Shown here: piece after piece, positions 19,900 to 32,601 of the stretch
How the letters are laid out: every line of letters begins with the position of its first letter
Position numbering within the stretch: position 1 is the first letter of the stretch
Assembly (NCBI RefSeq): GCF_902167145.1
Contig: NW_023366860.1
Span: forward strand, 62,001-126,000
From: Zea mays
Lineage: Eukaryota; Streptophyta; Magnoliopsida; Poales; Poaceae
Length of the DNA stretch: 64,000 nt
Reading direction: 5' to 3'
Notes under the pieces: generated by a model
Told to the model about the DNA's origin: nothing
What the model saw: only the letters and a program-made list of their open reading frames with translations
Databases searched by the model: none
Translations under genes and position numbers: made by a program

Positions 19900-22800
19900 G
19901 GGTGACGTGCGGCAACAAAATTGCGGGAAACCACCCCAAACATGAGTTTTGGACCTAAAGTAGTGGATTGGGCATGTTCGTTGCGAAAAATGAAGAAATG
20001 GTTCTGGTGGCAAAAACTCGTGCTTTGTATGCACCCCGATACCCGTTTTCGAAATGGGTGACGTGCGGCAACGAAATTTTGTGAAACGATCCCAAACATG
20101 AGTTTTGGACCTAAAGTAGTGGATTGGACATGTTCGTTGCGAAAAACGAACAAATGGTTCGGGTGGCAAAAGCTTGTGCTTTGTATGCACCCTGATACCT
20201 GTTTTCGGAATGGGTGACGTGCGGCAACGAAATTTTGTGAAACGATCCCAAACATGAGTTTTGGGACTAAAGTAGTGGATTGGGCATGTTCGTTGCGAAA
20301 AAAACGAAGAAATGGTTCCGGTGGCAAAAACTGAGTTTGTATGCACCCGATACCCGTTTTCGGAATGGGTGACGTGCGGCAACGAAATTGCGCGAAATCA
20401 ATGTAAACATGAGTTTTGGACCTAAAGTAGTGGAGTGGGCATGTTCGTTGCGAAAAAGGAAGAAATGGTTCCGGTGGCAAAAACTCGTGCTTTGTATGCA
20501 CCCTGATACCCGTTTTCGGAATGGGTGACGTGCGGCAACGAAATTGCATAAAAGCACCCCAAACATGAGTTTAGGACCTAAAGTAGTGGATTTGGCATGT
20601 TCGTTACGAAAAATGAAGAAATGGTTCCGGTGGCAAAAACTCATGCTTTGACTCTTTGTATGCACCCCGATACCCGTTTTCGGAAGGGGTGACGTGCGCC
20701 AACGAAATTGCGCGAAACCACCCCAAACATTAGTTTTGGACCTAAAGTAGTGGATTGGGCATGTTCGTTCCGAAAAAAGAAGAAATGGTTCCGGTGGCAA
20801 AAACTTGTGCTTTGTATGCACCCCGATACCCGTTTTCGGAATGGGTGAGGCGCGGCAACGAAATTGTGCGAAACAATCCCAAACATGAGTTTTGGACCTA
20901 AAGTAGTGGATTGGGCATGTTCGTTGCGAAAAACGAAGAAATGGTTCCGGTGGCAAAAACTCGTGCTTTGTATGCACCCTGATACCCGTTTTCGGAATGG
21001 GTGACGTGCGGCAACGAAATTGCACAAAAGCACCCCAAACATGAGTTTTGGACCTAAAATTGTGGATTGGGCATGTTCGTTGCGAAAAACGAAGAAATGG
21101 TTCCGGTGGCAAAAACTCGTGCTTTGTATGCACCCCGATACCCATTTTCGGAATGGGTGACTTGCCGCAACAAAATTGCGCGAAAGCACCCCAAACATGA
21201 GTTTAGGACCTAAAGTAGTGGATTGGGCATGTTCGTTACGAAAAATGAAGAAATGGTTCTGGTGGCAAAAACTCGTGCTTTGTATGCACCGTGACACCCT
21301 TTTTCGGAATGGGTGACGTGCGGCAACGAAATTGCACAAAAGCACCCCAAACATGAGTTTTGGACCTAAAGTTGTGGATTGGGCATGTTCGTTGCGAAAA
21401 ACGAAGAAATGGTTCCGGTGGCAAAAACTCGTGCTTTGTATGCACCCCGATACCCGTTTTCGGAATGGGTGAGGCGCGGCAACGAAATTATGCGAAACAA
21501 TCCCAAACTTGAGTTTTGGACCTAAAGTAGTGGATTGGGCATGTTCGTTGCGAAAAACGAAGAAATGGTTCCGGTGGCAAAAACTGAGTTTGTATGCAGC
21601 CGATACCCGTTTTCGGATTGGGTGACGTGTTGCAACGAAATTGCGCGAAAACAACCCAAACATGAGTTTTGGAACTAAAGTAGTGGATTGGGCATGTTCG
21701 TTGCGAAAAACGAAGAAATGGTTCCGGTGGCAAAAACTCGTGCTTTGTATGCACCCCGATACCTGTTTTCGGAATGGGTGACTTGCCGCAACGAAATTGC
21801 GCGAAATCACCCCAAACATGAGTTTAGGACCAAAAGTAGTGGATTGGGCATGTTCGTTGCGAAAAATGAAGAAATGGTTCTGGTGGCAAAAACTTGTGCT
21901 TTGTATGCACTCTGATACCCGTTTTCGGAATGGGTGAGGCGCGGCAACGAAATTGTGCGAAACAATCCCAAACATGAGTTTTGGACCTAAAGTAGTGGAT
22001 TGGGCATGTTCGTTGCGAAAAACGAAGAAATGGTTCCGGTGGCAAAAACTCGTGCTTTGTATGCACCCTGATACCTGTTTTCGGAATGGGTGACGTGCGG
22101 CAACGAAATTGCACAAAAGCACCCCAAACATGAGTTTTGGACCTAAAATTGTGGATTGGGCATGTTCGTTGCGAAAAACGAAGAAATGGTTCCGGTGGCA
22201 AAAACTCGTGCTTTGTATGCACCCCGATACCCATTTTCGGAATGGGTGACTTGCCGCAACGAAATTGCGCGAAAGCACCCCAAACATAAGTTTAGGACCT
22301 AAAGTAGTGGATTGGGCATGTTCACTGCGAAAAATGAAGAAATGGTTACGGTGGCAAAACCTCATGGTTTGTATGCACCCCGATACCGTTTTCGGAAGGG
22401 GTGACGTGCGGCAACGAAATTGCGCGAAACCACCCCAAACATGAGTTTTGGACCTAAAGTAGTGGAGTGGGCATGTTCATTGCGAAAATCGAAGAAATGG
22501 TTCCTGTGGCAAAAACTCGTGCTTTGTATGCACCATGATACCCTTTTTCGGAATGGGTGACGTGCGGCAACGAAATTGCACAAAAGCACCCCAAACATGA
22601 GTTTTGGACCTAAAGTTGTGGATTGGGCATGTTCGTTGCGAAAAACGAAGAAATGGTTCCGGTGGCAAAAACTCGTGCTTTGTATGCACCCCGATACCCG
22701 TTTTCGGAATGGGTGAGGCGCGACAACGAAATTATGCGAAACAATCCCAAACATGAGTTTTGGACCTAAAGTAGTGGATTGGGCATGTTCGTTGCGAAAA

Positions 22801-25800
22801 ACGAAGAAATGGTTCTGGTGGCAAAAACTGAGTTTGTATGCAGCCGATACCCGTTTTCGGAATGGGTGACGTGTTGCAACGAAATTGCGCGAAAACAACC
22901 CAAACATGAGTTTTGGATCTAAAGTAGTGGATTGGGCATGTTCGTTGCGAAAAACGAAGAAATGGTTCCGGTGGCAAAAACTCATGCTTTGTATGCACCC
23001 CGATACCTGTTTTCGGAATGGGTGACTTGCCGCAACGAAATTGCGTGAAATCACCCCAAACATGAGTTTAGGACCAAAAGTAGTGGATTGGGCATGTTCG
23101 TTGCGAAAAATGAAGAAATGGTTCTGGTGGCAAAAACTCATGCTTTGTATGCACCCCGATACCCCTTTTCGGAAGGGGTGACGTGCGGCAACAAAATTGC
23201 GGGAAACCACCCCAAACATGAGTTTTGGACCTAAAGTAGTGGATTGGGCATGTTCGTTGCGAAAAATGAAGAAATGGTTCTGGTGGCAAAAACTCGTGCT
23301 TTGTATGCACCCCGATACCCGTTTTCGAAATGGGTGACGTGCGGCAACGAAATTTTGTGAAACGATCCCAAACATGAGTTTTGGACCTAAAGTAGTGGAT
23401 TGGGCATGTTCGTTGCGAAAAACGAACAAATGGTTCGGGTGGCAAAAGCTTGTGCTTTGTATGCACCCTGATACATGTTTTCGGAATGGGTGACGTGCGG
23501 CAACGAAATTTTGTGAAACGATCCCAAACATGAGTTTTGGGACTAAAGTAGTGGATTGGGCATGTTCGTTGCGAAAAAACGAAGAAATGGTTCCGGTGGC
23601 AAAAACTGAGTTTGTATGCACCCGATACCCGTTTTCGGAATGGGTGATGTGCGGCAACGAAATTGCGCGAAATCAACGTAAACATGAGTTTTGGACCTAA
23701 AGTAGTGGAGTGGGCATGTTCGTTGCGAAAAAGGAAGAAATGGTTCCGGTGGCAAAAACTCGTGCTTTGTATGCACCGTGATACCCGTTTTCGGAATGGG
23801 TGACGTGCGGCAACGAAATTGCATAAAAGCACCCCAAACATGAGTTTAGGACCTAAAGTAGTGGATTTGGCATGTTCGTTACGAAAAATGAAGAAATGGT
23901 TCCGGTGGCAAAAACTCATGCTTTGACTCTTTGTATGCACCCCGATACCCGTTTTCGGAAGGGGTGACGTGCGCCAACGAAATTGCGCGAAACCACCCCA
24001 AACATTAGTTTTGGACCTAAAGTAGTGGATTGGGCATGTTCGTTCCGAAAAAAGAAGAAATGGTTCCGGTGGCAAAAACTTGTGCTTTGTATGCACCCCG
24101 ATACCCGTTTTCGGAATGGGTGAGGCGCGGCAACGAAATTGTGCGAAACAATCCCAAACATGAGTTTTGGACCTAAAGTAGTGGATTGGGCATGTTCGTT
24201 GCGAAAAACGAAGAAATGGTTCCGGTGGCAAAAACTCGTGCTTTGTATGCACCCTGATACCCGTTTTCGGAATGGGTGACGTGCGGCAACGAAATTGCAC
24301 AAAAGCACCCCAAACATGAGTTTTGGACCTAAAATTGTGGATTGGGCATGTTCGTTGCAAAAAACGAAGAAATGGTTCCGGTGGCAAAAACTCGTGCTTT
24401 GTATGCACCCCGATACCCATTTTCGGAATGGGTGACTTGCCGCAACGAAATTGCACGAAAGCACCCCAAACATGAGTTTAGGACCTAAAGTAGTGGATTG
24501 GGCATGTTCGTTACGAAAAATGAAGAAATGGTTCTGGTGGCAAAAACTCGTGCTTTGTATGCACCGTGACACCCTTTTTCGGAATGGGTGACGTGCGGCA
24601 ACGAAATTGCACAAAAGCACCCCAAACATGAGTTTTGGAGCTAAAGTTGTGGATTGGGCATGATCGTTGCGAAAAACGAAGAAATGGTTCCGGTGGCAAA
24701 AACTCGTGCTTTGTATGCACCCTGATACCCTTTTTCGGAATGGGTGACGTGCGGCAACGAAATTGCACAAAAGCACCCCAAACATGAGTTTTGGACCTAA
24801 AGTTGTGGATTGGGCATGTTCGTTGCGAAAAACGAAGAAATGGTTCCGGTGGAAAAAACTCGTGCTTTGTATGCACCCCGATACCCGTTTTCGGAATGGG
24901 TGAGGCGCGGCAACGAAATTATGCGAAACAATCCCAAACATGAGTTTTGGACCTAAAGTAGTGGATTGGGCATGTTCGTTGCGAAAAACGAAGAAATGGT
25001 TCCGGTGGCAAAAACTGAGTTTGTATGCAGCCGATACCCGTTTTCGGAATGGGTGACGCGTTGCAACGAAATTGCGCGAAAACAACCCAAACATGAGTTT
25101 TGGAACTAAAGTAGTGGATTGGGCATGTTCGTTGCGAAAAACGAAGAAATGGTTCCGGTGGCAAAAACTCGTGCTTTGTATGCACCCCGATACCTGTTTT
25201 CGGAATGGGTGACTTGCCGCAACGAAATTGCGCGAAATCACCCCAAACATGAGTTTAGGACCAAAAGTAGTGGATTGGGCATGTTCGTTGCGAAAAATGA
25301 AGAAATGGTTCTGGTGGCAAAAACTCATGCTTTGTATGCACCCCGATACCCCTTTTCGGAAGGGGTGACGTGCGGCAACAAAATTGCGGGAAACCACCCC
25401 AAACATGAGTTTTGGACCTAAAGTAGTGGATTGGGCATGTTCGTTGCGAAAAATGAAGAAATGGTTCTGGTGGCAAAAACTCGTGCTTTGTATGCACCCC
25501 GATACCCGTTTTCGAAATGGGTGACGTGCGGCAACGAAATTTTGTGAAACGATCCCAAACATGAGTTTTGGACCTAAAGTAGTGGATTGGACATGTTCGT
25601 TGCGAAAAACGAACAAATGGTTCGGGTGGCAAAAGCTTGTGCTTTGTATGCACCCTGATACCTGTTTTCGGAATGGGTGACGTGCGGCAACGAAATTTTG
25701 TGAAACGATCCCAAACATGAGTTTTGGGACTAAAGTAGTGGATTGGGCATGTTCGTTGCGAAAAAACGAAGAAATGGTTCCGGTGGCAAAAACTGAGTTT

Positions 25801-28800
25801 GTATGCACCCGATACCCGTTTTCGGAATGGGTGACGTGTGGCAACGAAATTGCGCGAAATCAATGTAAACATGAGTTTTGGACCTAAAGTAGTGGAGTGG
25901 GCATGTTCGTTGCGAAAAAGGAAGAAATGGTTCCGGTGGCAAAAACTCGTGCTTTGTATGCACCCTGATACCCGTTTTCGGAATGGGTGACGTGCGGCAA
26001 CGAAATTGCATAAAAGCACCCCAAACATGAGTTTAGGACCTAAAGTAGTGGATTTGGCATGTTCGTTACGAAAAATGAAGAAATGGTTCCGGTGGCAAAA
26101 ACTCATGCTTTGACTCTTTGTATGCACCCCGATACCCGTTTTCGGAAGGGGTGACGTGCGCCAACGAAATTGCGCGAAACCACCCCAAACATTAGTTTTG
26201 GACCTAAAGTAGTGGATTGGGCATGTTCGTTCCGAAAAAAGAAGAAATGGTTCCGGTGGCAAAAACTTGTGCTTTGTATGCACCCCGATACCCGTTTTCG
26301 GAATGGGTGAGGCGCGGCAACGAAATTGTGCGAAACAATCCCAAACATGAGTTTTGGACCTAAAGTAGTGGATTGGGCATGTTCGTTGCGAAAAACGAAG
26401 AAATGGTTCCGGTGGCAAAAACTCGTGCTTTGTATGCACCCTGATACCCGTTTTCGGAATGGGTGACGTGCGGCAACGAAATTGCACAAAAGCACCCCAA
26501 ACATGAGTTTTGGACCTAAAATTGTGGATTGGGCATGTTCGTTGCGAAAAACGAAGAAATGGTTCCGGTGGCAAAAACTCGTGCTTTGTATGCACCCCGA
26601 TACCCATTTTCGGAATGGGTGACTTGCCGCAACAAAATTGCGCGAAAGCACCCCAAACATGAGTTTAGGACCTAAAGTAGTGGATTGGGCATGTTCGTTA
26701 CGAAAAATGAAGAAATGGTTCTGGTGGCAAAAACTCGTGCTTTGTATGCACCGTGACACCCTTTTTCGGAATGGGTGACGTGCGGCAACGAAATTGCACA
26801 AAAGCACCCCAAACATGAGTTTTGGACCTAAAGTTGTGGATTGGGCATGTTCGTTGCGAAAAACGAAGAAATGGTTCCGGTGGCAAAAACTCGTGCTTTG
26901 TATGCACCCCGATACCCGTTTTCGGAATGGGTGAGGCGCGGCAACGAAATTATGCGAAACAATCCCAAACTTGAGTTTTGGACCTAAAGTAGTGGATTGG
27001 GCATGTTCGTTGCGAAAAACGAAGAAATGGTTCCGGTGGCAAAAACTGAGTTTGTATGCAGCCGATACCCGTTTTCGGATTGGGTGACGTGTTGCAACGA
27101 AATTGCGCGAAAACAACCCAAACATGAGTTTTGGAACTAAAGTAGTGGATTGGGCATGTTCGTTGCGAAAAACGAAGAAATGGTTCCGGTGGCAAAAACT
27201 CGTGCTTTGTATGCACCCCGATACCTGTTTTCGGAATGGGTGACTTGCCGCAACGAAATTGCGCGAAATCACCCCAAACATGAGTTTAGGACCAAAAGTA
27301 GTGGATTGGGCATGTTCGTTGCGAAAAATGAAGAAATGGTTCTGGTGGCAAAAACTTGTGCTTTGTATGCACTCTGATACCCGTTTTCGGAATGGGTGAG
27401 GCGCGGCAACGAAATTGTGCGAAACAATCCCAAACATGAGTTTTGGACCTAAAGTAGTGGATTGGGCATGTTCGTTGCGAAAAACGAAGAAATGGTTCCG
27501 GTGGCAAAAACTCGTGCTTTGTATGCACCCTGATACCTGTTTTCGGAATGGGTGACGTGCGGCAACGAAATTGCACAAAAGCACCCCAAACATGAGTTTT
27601 GGACCTAAAATTGTGGATTGGGCATGTTCGTTGCGAAAAACGAAGAAATGGTTCCGGTGGCAAAAACTCGTGCTTTGTATGCACCCCGATACCCATTTTC
27701 GGAATGGGTGACTTGCCGCAACGAAATTGCGCGAAAGCACCCCAAACATAAGTTTAGGACCTAAAGTAGTGGATTGGGCATGTTCACTGCGAAAAATGAA
27801 GAAATGGTTACGGTGGCAAAACCTCATGGTTTGTATGCACCCCGATACCGTTTTCGGAAGGGGTGACGTGCGGCAACGAAATTGCGCGAAACCACCCCAA
27901 ACATGAGTTTTGGACCTAAAGTAGTGGAGTGGGCATGTTCATTGCGAAAATCGAAGAAATGGTTCCTGTGGCAAAAACTCGTGCTTTGTATGCACCATGA
28001 TACCCTTTTTCGGAATGGGTGACGTGCGGCAACGAAATTGCACAAAAGCACCCCAAACATGAGTTTTGGACCTAAAGTTGTGGATTGGGCATGTTCGTTG
28101 CGAAAAACGAAGAAATGGTTCCGGTGGCAAAAACTCGTGCTTTGTATGCACCCCGATACCCGTTTTCGGAATGGGTGAGGCGCGACAACGAAATTATGCG
28201 AAACAATCCCAAACATGAGTTTTGGACCTAAAGTAGTGGATTGGGCATGTTCGTTGCGAAAAACGAAGAAATGGTTCTGGTGGCAAAAACTGAGTTTGTA
28301 TGCAGCCGATACCCGTTTTCGGAATGGGTGACGTGTTGCAACGAAATTGCGCGAAAACAACCCAAACATGAGTTTTGGATCTAAAGTAGTGGATTGGGCA
28401 TGTTCGTTGCGAAAAACGAAGAAATGGTTCCGGTGGCAAAAACTCATGCTTTGTATGCACCCCGATACCTGTTTTCGGAATGGGTGACTTGCCGCAACGA
28501 AATTGCGTGAAATCACCCCAAACATGAGTTTAGGACCAAAAGTAGTGGATTGGGCATGTTCGTTGCGAAAAATGAAGAAATGGTTCTGGTGGCAAAAACT
28601 CATGCTTTGTATGCACCCCGATACCCCTTTTCGGAAGGGGTGACGTGCGGCAACAAAATTGCGGGAAACCACCCCAAACATGAGTTTTGGACCTAAAGTA
28701 GTGGATTGGGCATGTTCGTTGCGAAAAATGAAGAAATGGTTCTGGTGGCAAAAACTCGTGCTTTGTATGCACCCCGATACCCGTTTTCGAAATGGGTGAC

Positions 28801-30940
28801 GTGCGGCAACGAAATTTTGTGAAACGATCCCAAACATGAGTTTTGGACCTAAAGTAGTGGATTGGGCATGTTCGTTGCGAAAAACGAACAAATGGTTCGG
28901 GTGGCAAAAGCTTGTGCTTTGTATGCACCCTGATACATGTTTTCGGAATGGGTGACGTGCGGCAACGAAATTTTGTGAAACGATCCCAAACATGAGTTTT
29001 GGGACTAAAGTAGTGGATTGGGCATGTTCGTTGCGAAAAAACGAAGAAATGGTTCCGGTGGCAAAAACTGAGTTTGTATGCACCCGATACCCGTTTTCGG
29101 AATGGGTGATGTGCGGCAACGAAATTGCGCGAAATCAACGTAAACATGAGTTTTGGACCTAAAGTAGTGGAGTGGGCATGTTCGTTGCGAAAAAGGAAGA
29201 AATGGTTCCGGTGGCAAAAACTCGTGCTTTGTATGCACCGTGATACCCGTTTTCGGAATGGGTGACGTGCGGCAACGAAATTGCATAAAAGCACCCCAAA
29301 CATGAGTTTAGGACCTAAAGTAGTGGATTTGGCATGTTCGTTACGAAAAATGAAGAAATGGTTCCGGTGGCAAAAACTCATGCTTTGACTCTTTGTATGC
29401 ACCCCGATACCCGTTTTCGGAAGGGGTGACGTGCGCCAACGAAATTGCGCGAAACCACCCCAAACATTAGTTTTGGACCTAAAGTAGTGGATTGGGCATG
29501 TTCGTTCCGAAAAAAGAAGAAATGGTTCCGGTGGCAAAAACTTGTGCTTTGTATGCACCCCGATACCCGTTTTCGGAATGGGTGAGGCGCGGCAACGAAA
29601 TTGTGCGAAACAATCCCAAACATGAGTTTTGGACCTAAAGTAGTGGATTGGGCATGTTCGTTGCGAAAAACGAAGAAATGGTTCCGGTGGCAAAAACTCG
29701 TGCTTTGTATGCACCCTGATACCCGTTTTCGGAATGGGTGACGTGCGGCAACGAAATTGCACAAAAGCACCCCAAACATGAGTTTTGGACCTAAAATTGT
29801 GGATTGGGCATGTTCGTTGCAAAAAACGAAGAAATGGTTCCGGTGGCAAAAACTCGTGCTTTGTATGCACCCCGATACCCATTTTCGGAATGGGTGACTT
29901 GCCGCAACGAAATTGCACGAAAGCACCCCAAACATGAGTTTAGGACCTAAAGTAGTGGATTGGGCATGTTCGTTACGAAAAATGAAGAAATGGTTCTGGT
30001 GGCAAAAACTCGTGCTTTGTATGCACCGTGACACCCTTTTTCGGAATGGGTGACGTGCGGCAACGAAATTGCACAAAAGCACCCCAAACATGAGTTTTGG
30101 AGCTAAAGTTGTGGATTGGGCATGATCGTTGCGAAAAACGAAGAAATGGTTCCGGTGGCAAAAACTCGTGCTTTGTATGCACCCTGATACCCTTTTTCGG
30201 AATGGGTGACGTGCGGCAACGAAATTGCACAAAAGCACCCCAAACATGAGTTTTGGACCTAAAGTTGTGGATTGGGCATGTTCGTTGCGAAAAACGAAGA
30301 AATGGTTCCGGTGGAAAAAACTCGTGCTTTTTATGCACCCCGATACCCGTTTTCGGAATGGGTGAGGCGCGGCAACGAAATTATGCGAAACAATCCCAAA
30401 CATGAGTTTTGGACCTAAAGTAGTGGATTGGGCATGTTCGTTGCGAAAAACGAAGAAATGGTTCCGGTGGCAAAAACTGAGTTTGTATGCAGCCGATACC
30501 CGTTTTCGGAATGGGTGACGCGTTGCAACGAAATTGCGCGAAAACAACCCAAACATGAGTTTTGGAACTAAAGTAGTGGATTGGGCATGTTCGTTGCGAA
30601 AAACGAAGAAATGGTTCCGGTGGCAAAAACTCGTGCTTTGTATGCACCCCGATACCTGTTTTCGGAATGGGTGACTTGCCGCAACGAAATTGCGCGAAAT
30701 CACCCCAAACATGAGTTTAGGACCAAAAGTAGTGGATTGGGCATGTTCGTTGCGAAAAATGAAGAAATGGTTCTGGTGGCAAAAACTCATGCTTTGTATG
30801 CACCCCGATACCCCTTTTCGGAAGGGGTGACGTGCGGCAACAAAATTGCGGGAAACCACCCCAAACATGAGTTTTGGACCTAAAGTAGTGGATTGGGCAT
30901 GTTCGTTGCGAAAAATGAAGAAATGGTTCTGGTGGCAAAA
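19900..30940. repeat. Two-copy tandem duplication of 5,462 bp (35 CentC monomers)
   Basis: Positions x and x+5462 are nearly identical from roughly 19.9 kb (paired with 25.4 kb) to roughly 25.5 kb (paired with 31.0 kb). Diagnostic shared variants include GGATTGGACATG at ~20125 and ~25587, TTCACTGCG at ~22322 and ~27784, and GGAGCTAAAG at ~24637 and ~30099. Only scattered single-base differences are seen, such as a G to T near 30332. Outside these limits the copies diverge faster, which sets the approximate ends (uncertain by ~200 bp). Confidence 0.88.
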
Positions 30941-32019
30941 ACTCGTGCTTTGTATGCACCCCGATACCCGTTTTCGAAATGGGTGACGTGCGGCAACGAA
31001 ATTTTGTGAAACGATCCCAAACATGAGTTTTGGACCTAAAGTAGTGGATTGGGCATGTTCGTTGCGAAAAACGAACAAATGGTTCGGGTGGCAAAAGCTT
31101 GTGCTTTGTATGCACCCTGATACCTGTTTTCGGAATGGGTGACGTGCGGCAACGAAATTTTGTGAAACGATCCCAAACATGAGTTTTGGGACTAAAGTAG
31201 TGGATTGGGCATGTTCGTTGCGAAAAAACGAAGAAATGGTTCCGGTGGCAAAAACTGAGTTTGTATGCACCCGATACCCGTTTTCGGAATGGGTGACGTG
31301 CGGCAACGAAATTGCGCGAAATCAACGTAAACATGAGTTTTGGACCTAAAGTAGTGGAGTGGGCATGTTCGTTGCGAAAAAGGAAGAAATGGTTCCGGTG
31401 GCAAAAACTCGTGCTTTGTATGCACCGTGATACCCGTTTTCGGAATGGGTGACGTGCGGCAACGAAATTGCACAAAAGCACCCCAAACATGAGTTTAGGA
31501 CCTAAAGTAGTGGATTTGGCATGTTCGTTACGAAAAATGAAGAAATGGTTCCGGTGGCAAAAACTCATGCTTTGACTCTTTGTATGCACCCCGATACCCG
31601 TTTTCGGAAGGGGTGACGTGCGCCAACGAAATTGCGCGAAACCACCCCAAACATTAGTTTTGGACCTAAAGTAGTGGATTGGGCATGTTCGTTCCGAAAA
31701 AAGAAGAAATGGTTCCGGTGGCAAAAACTTGTGCTTTGTATGCACCCCGATACCCGTTTTCGGAATGGGTGAGGCGCGGCAACGAAATTGTGCGAAACAA
31801 TCCCAAACATGAGTTTTGGACCTAAAGTAGTGGATTGGGCATGTTCGTTGCGAAAAACGAAGAAATGGTTCCGGTGGCAAAAACTCGTGCTTTGTATGCA
31901 CCCTGATACCCGTTTTCGGAATGGGTGACGTGCGGCAACGAAATTGCACAAAAGCACCCCAAACATGAGTTTTGGACCTAAAATTGTGGATTGGGCATGT
32001 TCGTTGCGAAAAACGAAGA

Positions 32020-32024
32020 AATGG
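32020..32024. repeat. Target-site duplication AATGG (left copy)
   Basis: AATGG precedes 32025 and recurs at 38895-38899 after the other LTR. Joining the flanks restores GAAGAAATGGTTCCGG. Confidence 0.93.
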
Positions 32025-32601
32025 TGATGTAGCTGAGGTGCCCGATCTTTCGGCGAGTAGAGATAATTCCGATTTGGCGGAAGATGACCCTTGCGATCCG
32101 ACTACGACGAGCAAGCCCGAGGCGCCAATGCAATCGCTGAACCAACTCCCTGTGGTTACCGACCTTGCTGATGCGAGATCGGCCTGATCACGAAGATCGT
32201 TTCCTGTGCGCAATCGAAGAACGAACAAGAAAAAGAGGCGAGCAATCTAATCTATTACTCGAGGGTGGAGTTCTGAATACACGAAGACAGCGCAGATTTG
32301 CGCGTGTTCGAGAGTAGCTAAGGCTAACGTAAAACAAAACTCAGAAAATAAAGGAGGCGCAGCTCCTGAATAAATAGAGAGGGGGCGCAGCCCCTAGGGG
32401 CGGCCAACCCTAGGTCGTCCATTATGGGCCGCAATTGGGCTGGTTGTCTATCCTTCCGGGCCTTCGTTCTTTAACAACATGATGTAGTTCAATTCTCTTG
32501 CACGGGCCCGAGTCACTGGCCCAGGTGGAAGGGGTGGCGCCTGGGCTGGAGAAGGTGCTGCTGGTGTAGATGTGTTCGTGTTGGTGTTGATGTCCGCATC
32601 A
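32025..32601 (-). repeat. 3' LTR of the first CRM1-like element (577 bp)
   Basis: On the minus strand it runs TGATGCGGACATC to CAGCTACATCA. It includes the last 50 codons and stop of the polyprotein (stop at 32448-32450). A TATA-like CTATTTATTC is present on the minus strand near 32370. Confidence 0.93.

Larger units (their letters stand above)
18595..32024. repeat. CentC satellite array, block 2 (about 86 monomers)
   Basis: The same monomer family and orientation as block 1, of which it is the continuation once the retroelement at 12540 is removed. Monomers with the 8 bp insertion after CATGCTTTG (ACTCTTTG) occur at 20642, 23917, 26104, 29379 and 31566, spaced 3275, 2187, 3275 and 2187 bp. 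This shows a 21+14 monomer register. The block is interrupted at 32025 by a minus-strand CRM element inside a monomer. Confidence 0.95.

Noticed and set aside
18595..32024. CENP-B box in CentC
   Set aside because: I could not find a convincing match to the YTTCGTTGGAARCGGGA pattern; TTCGTTGCGAAAAACGAA shares only its first half.
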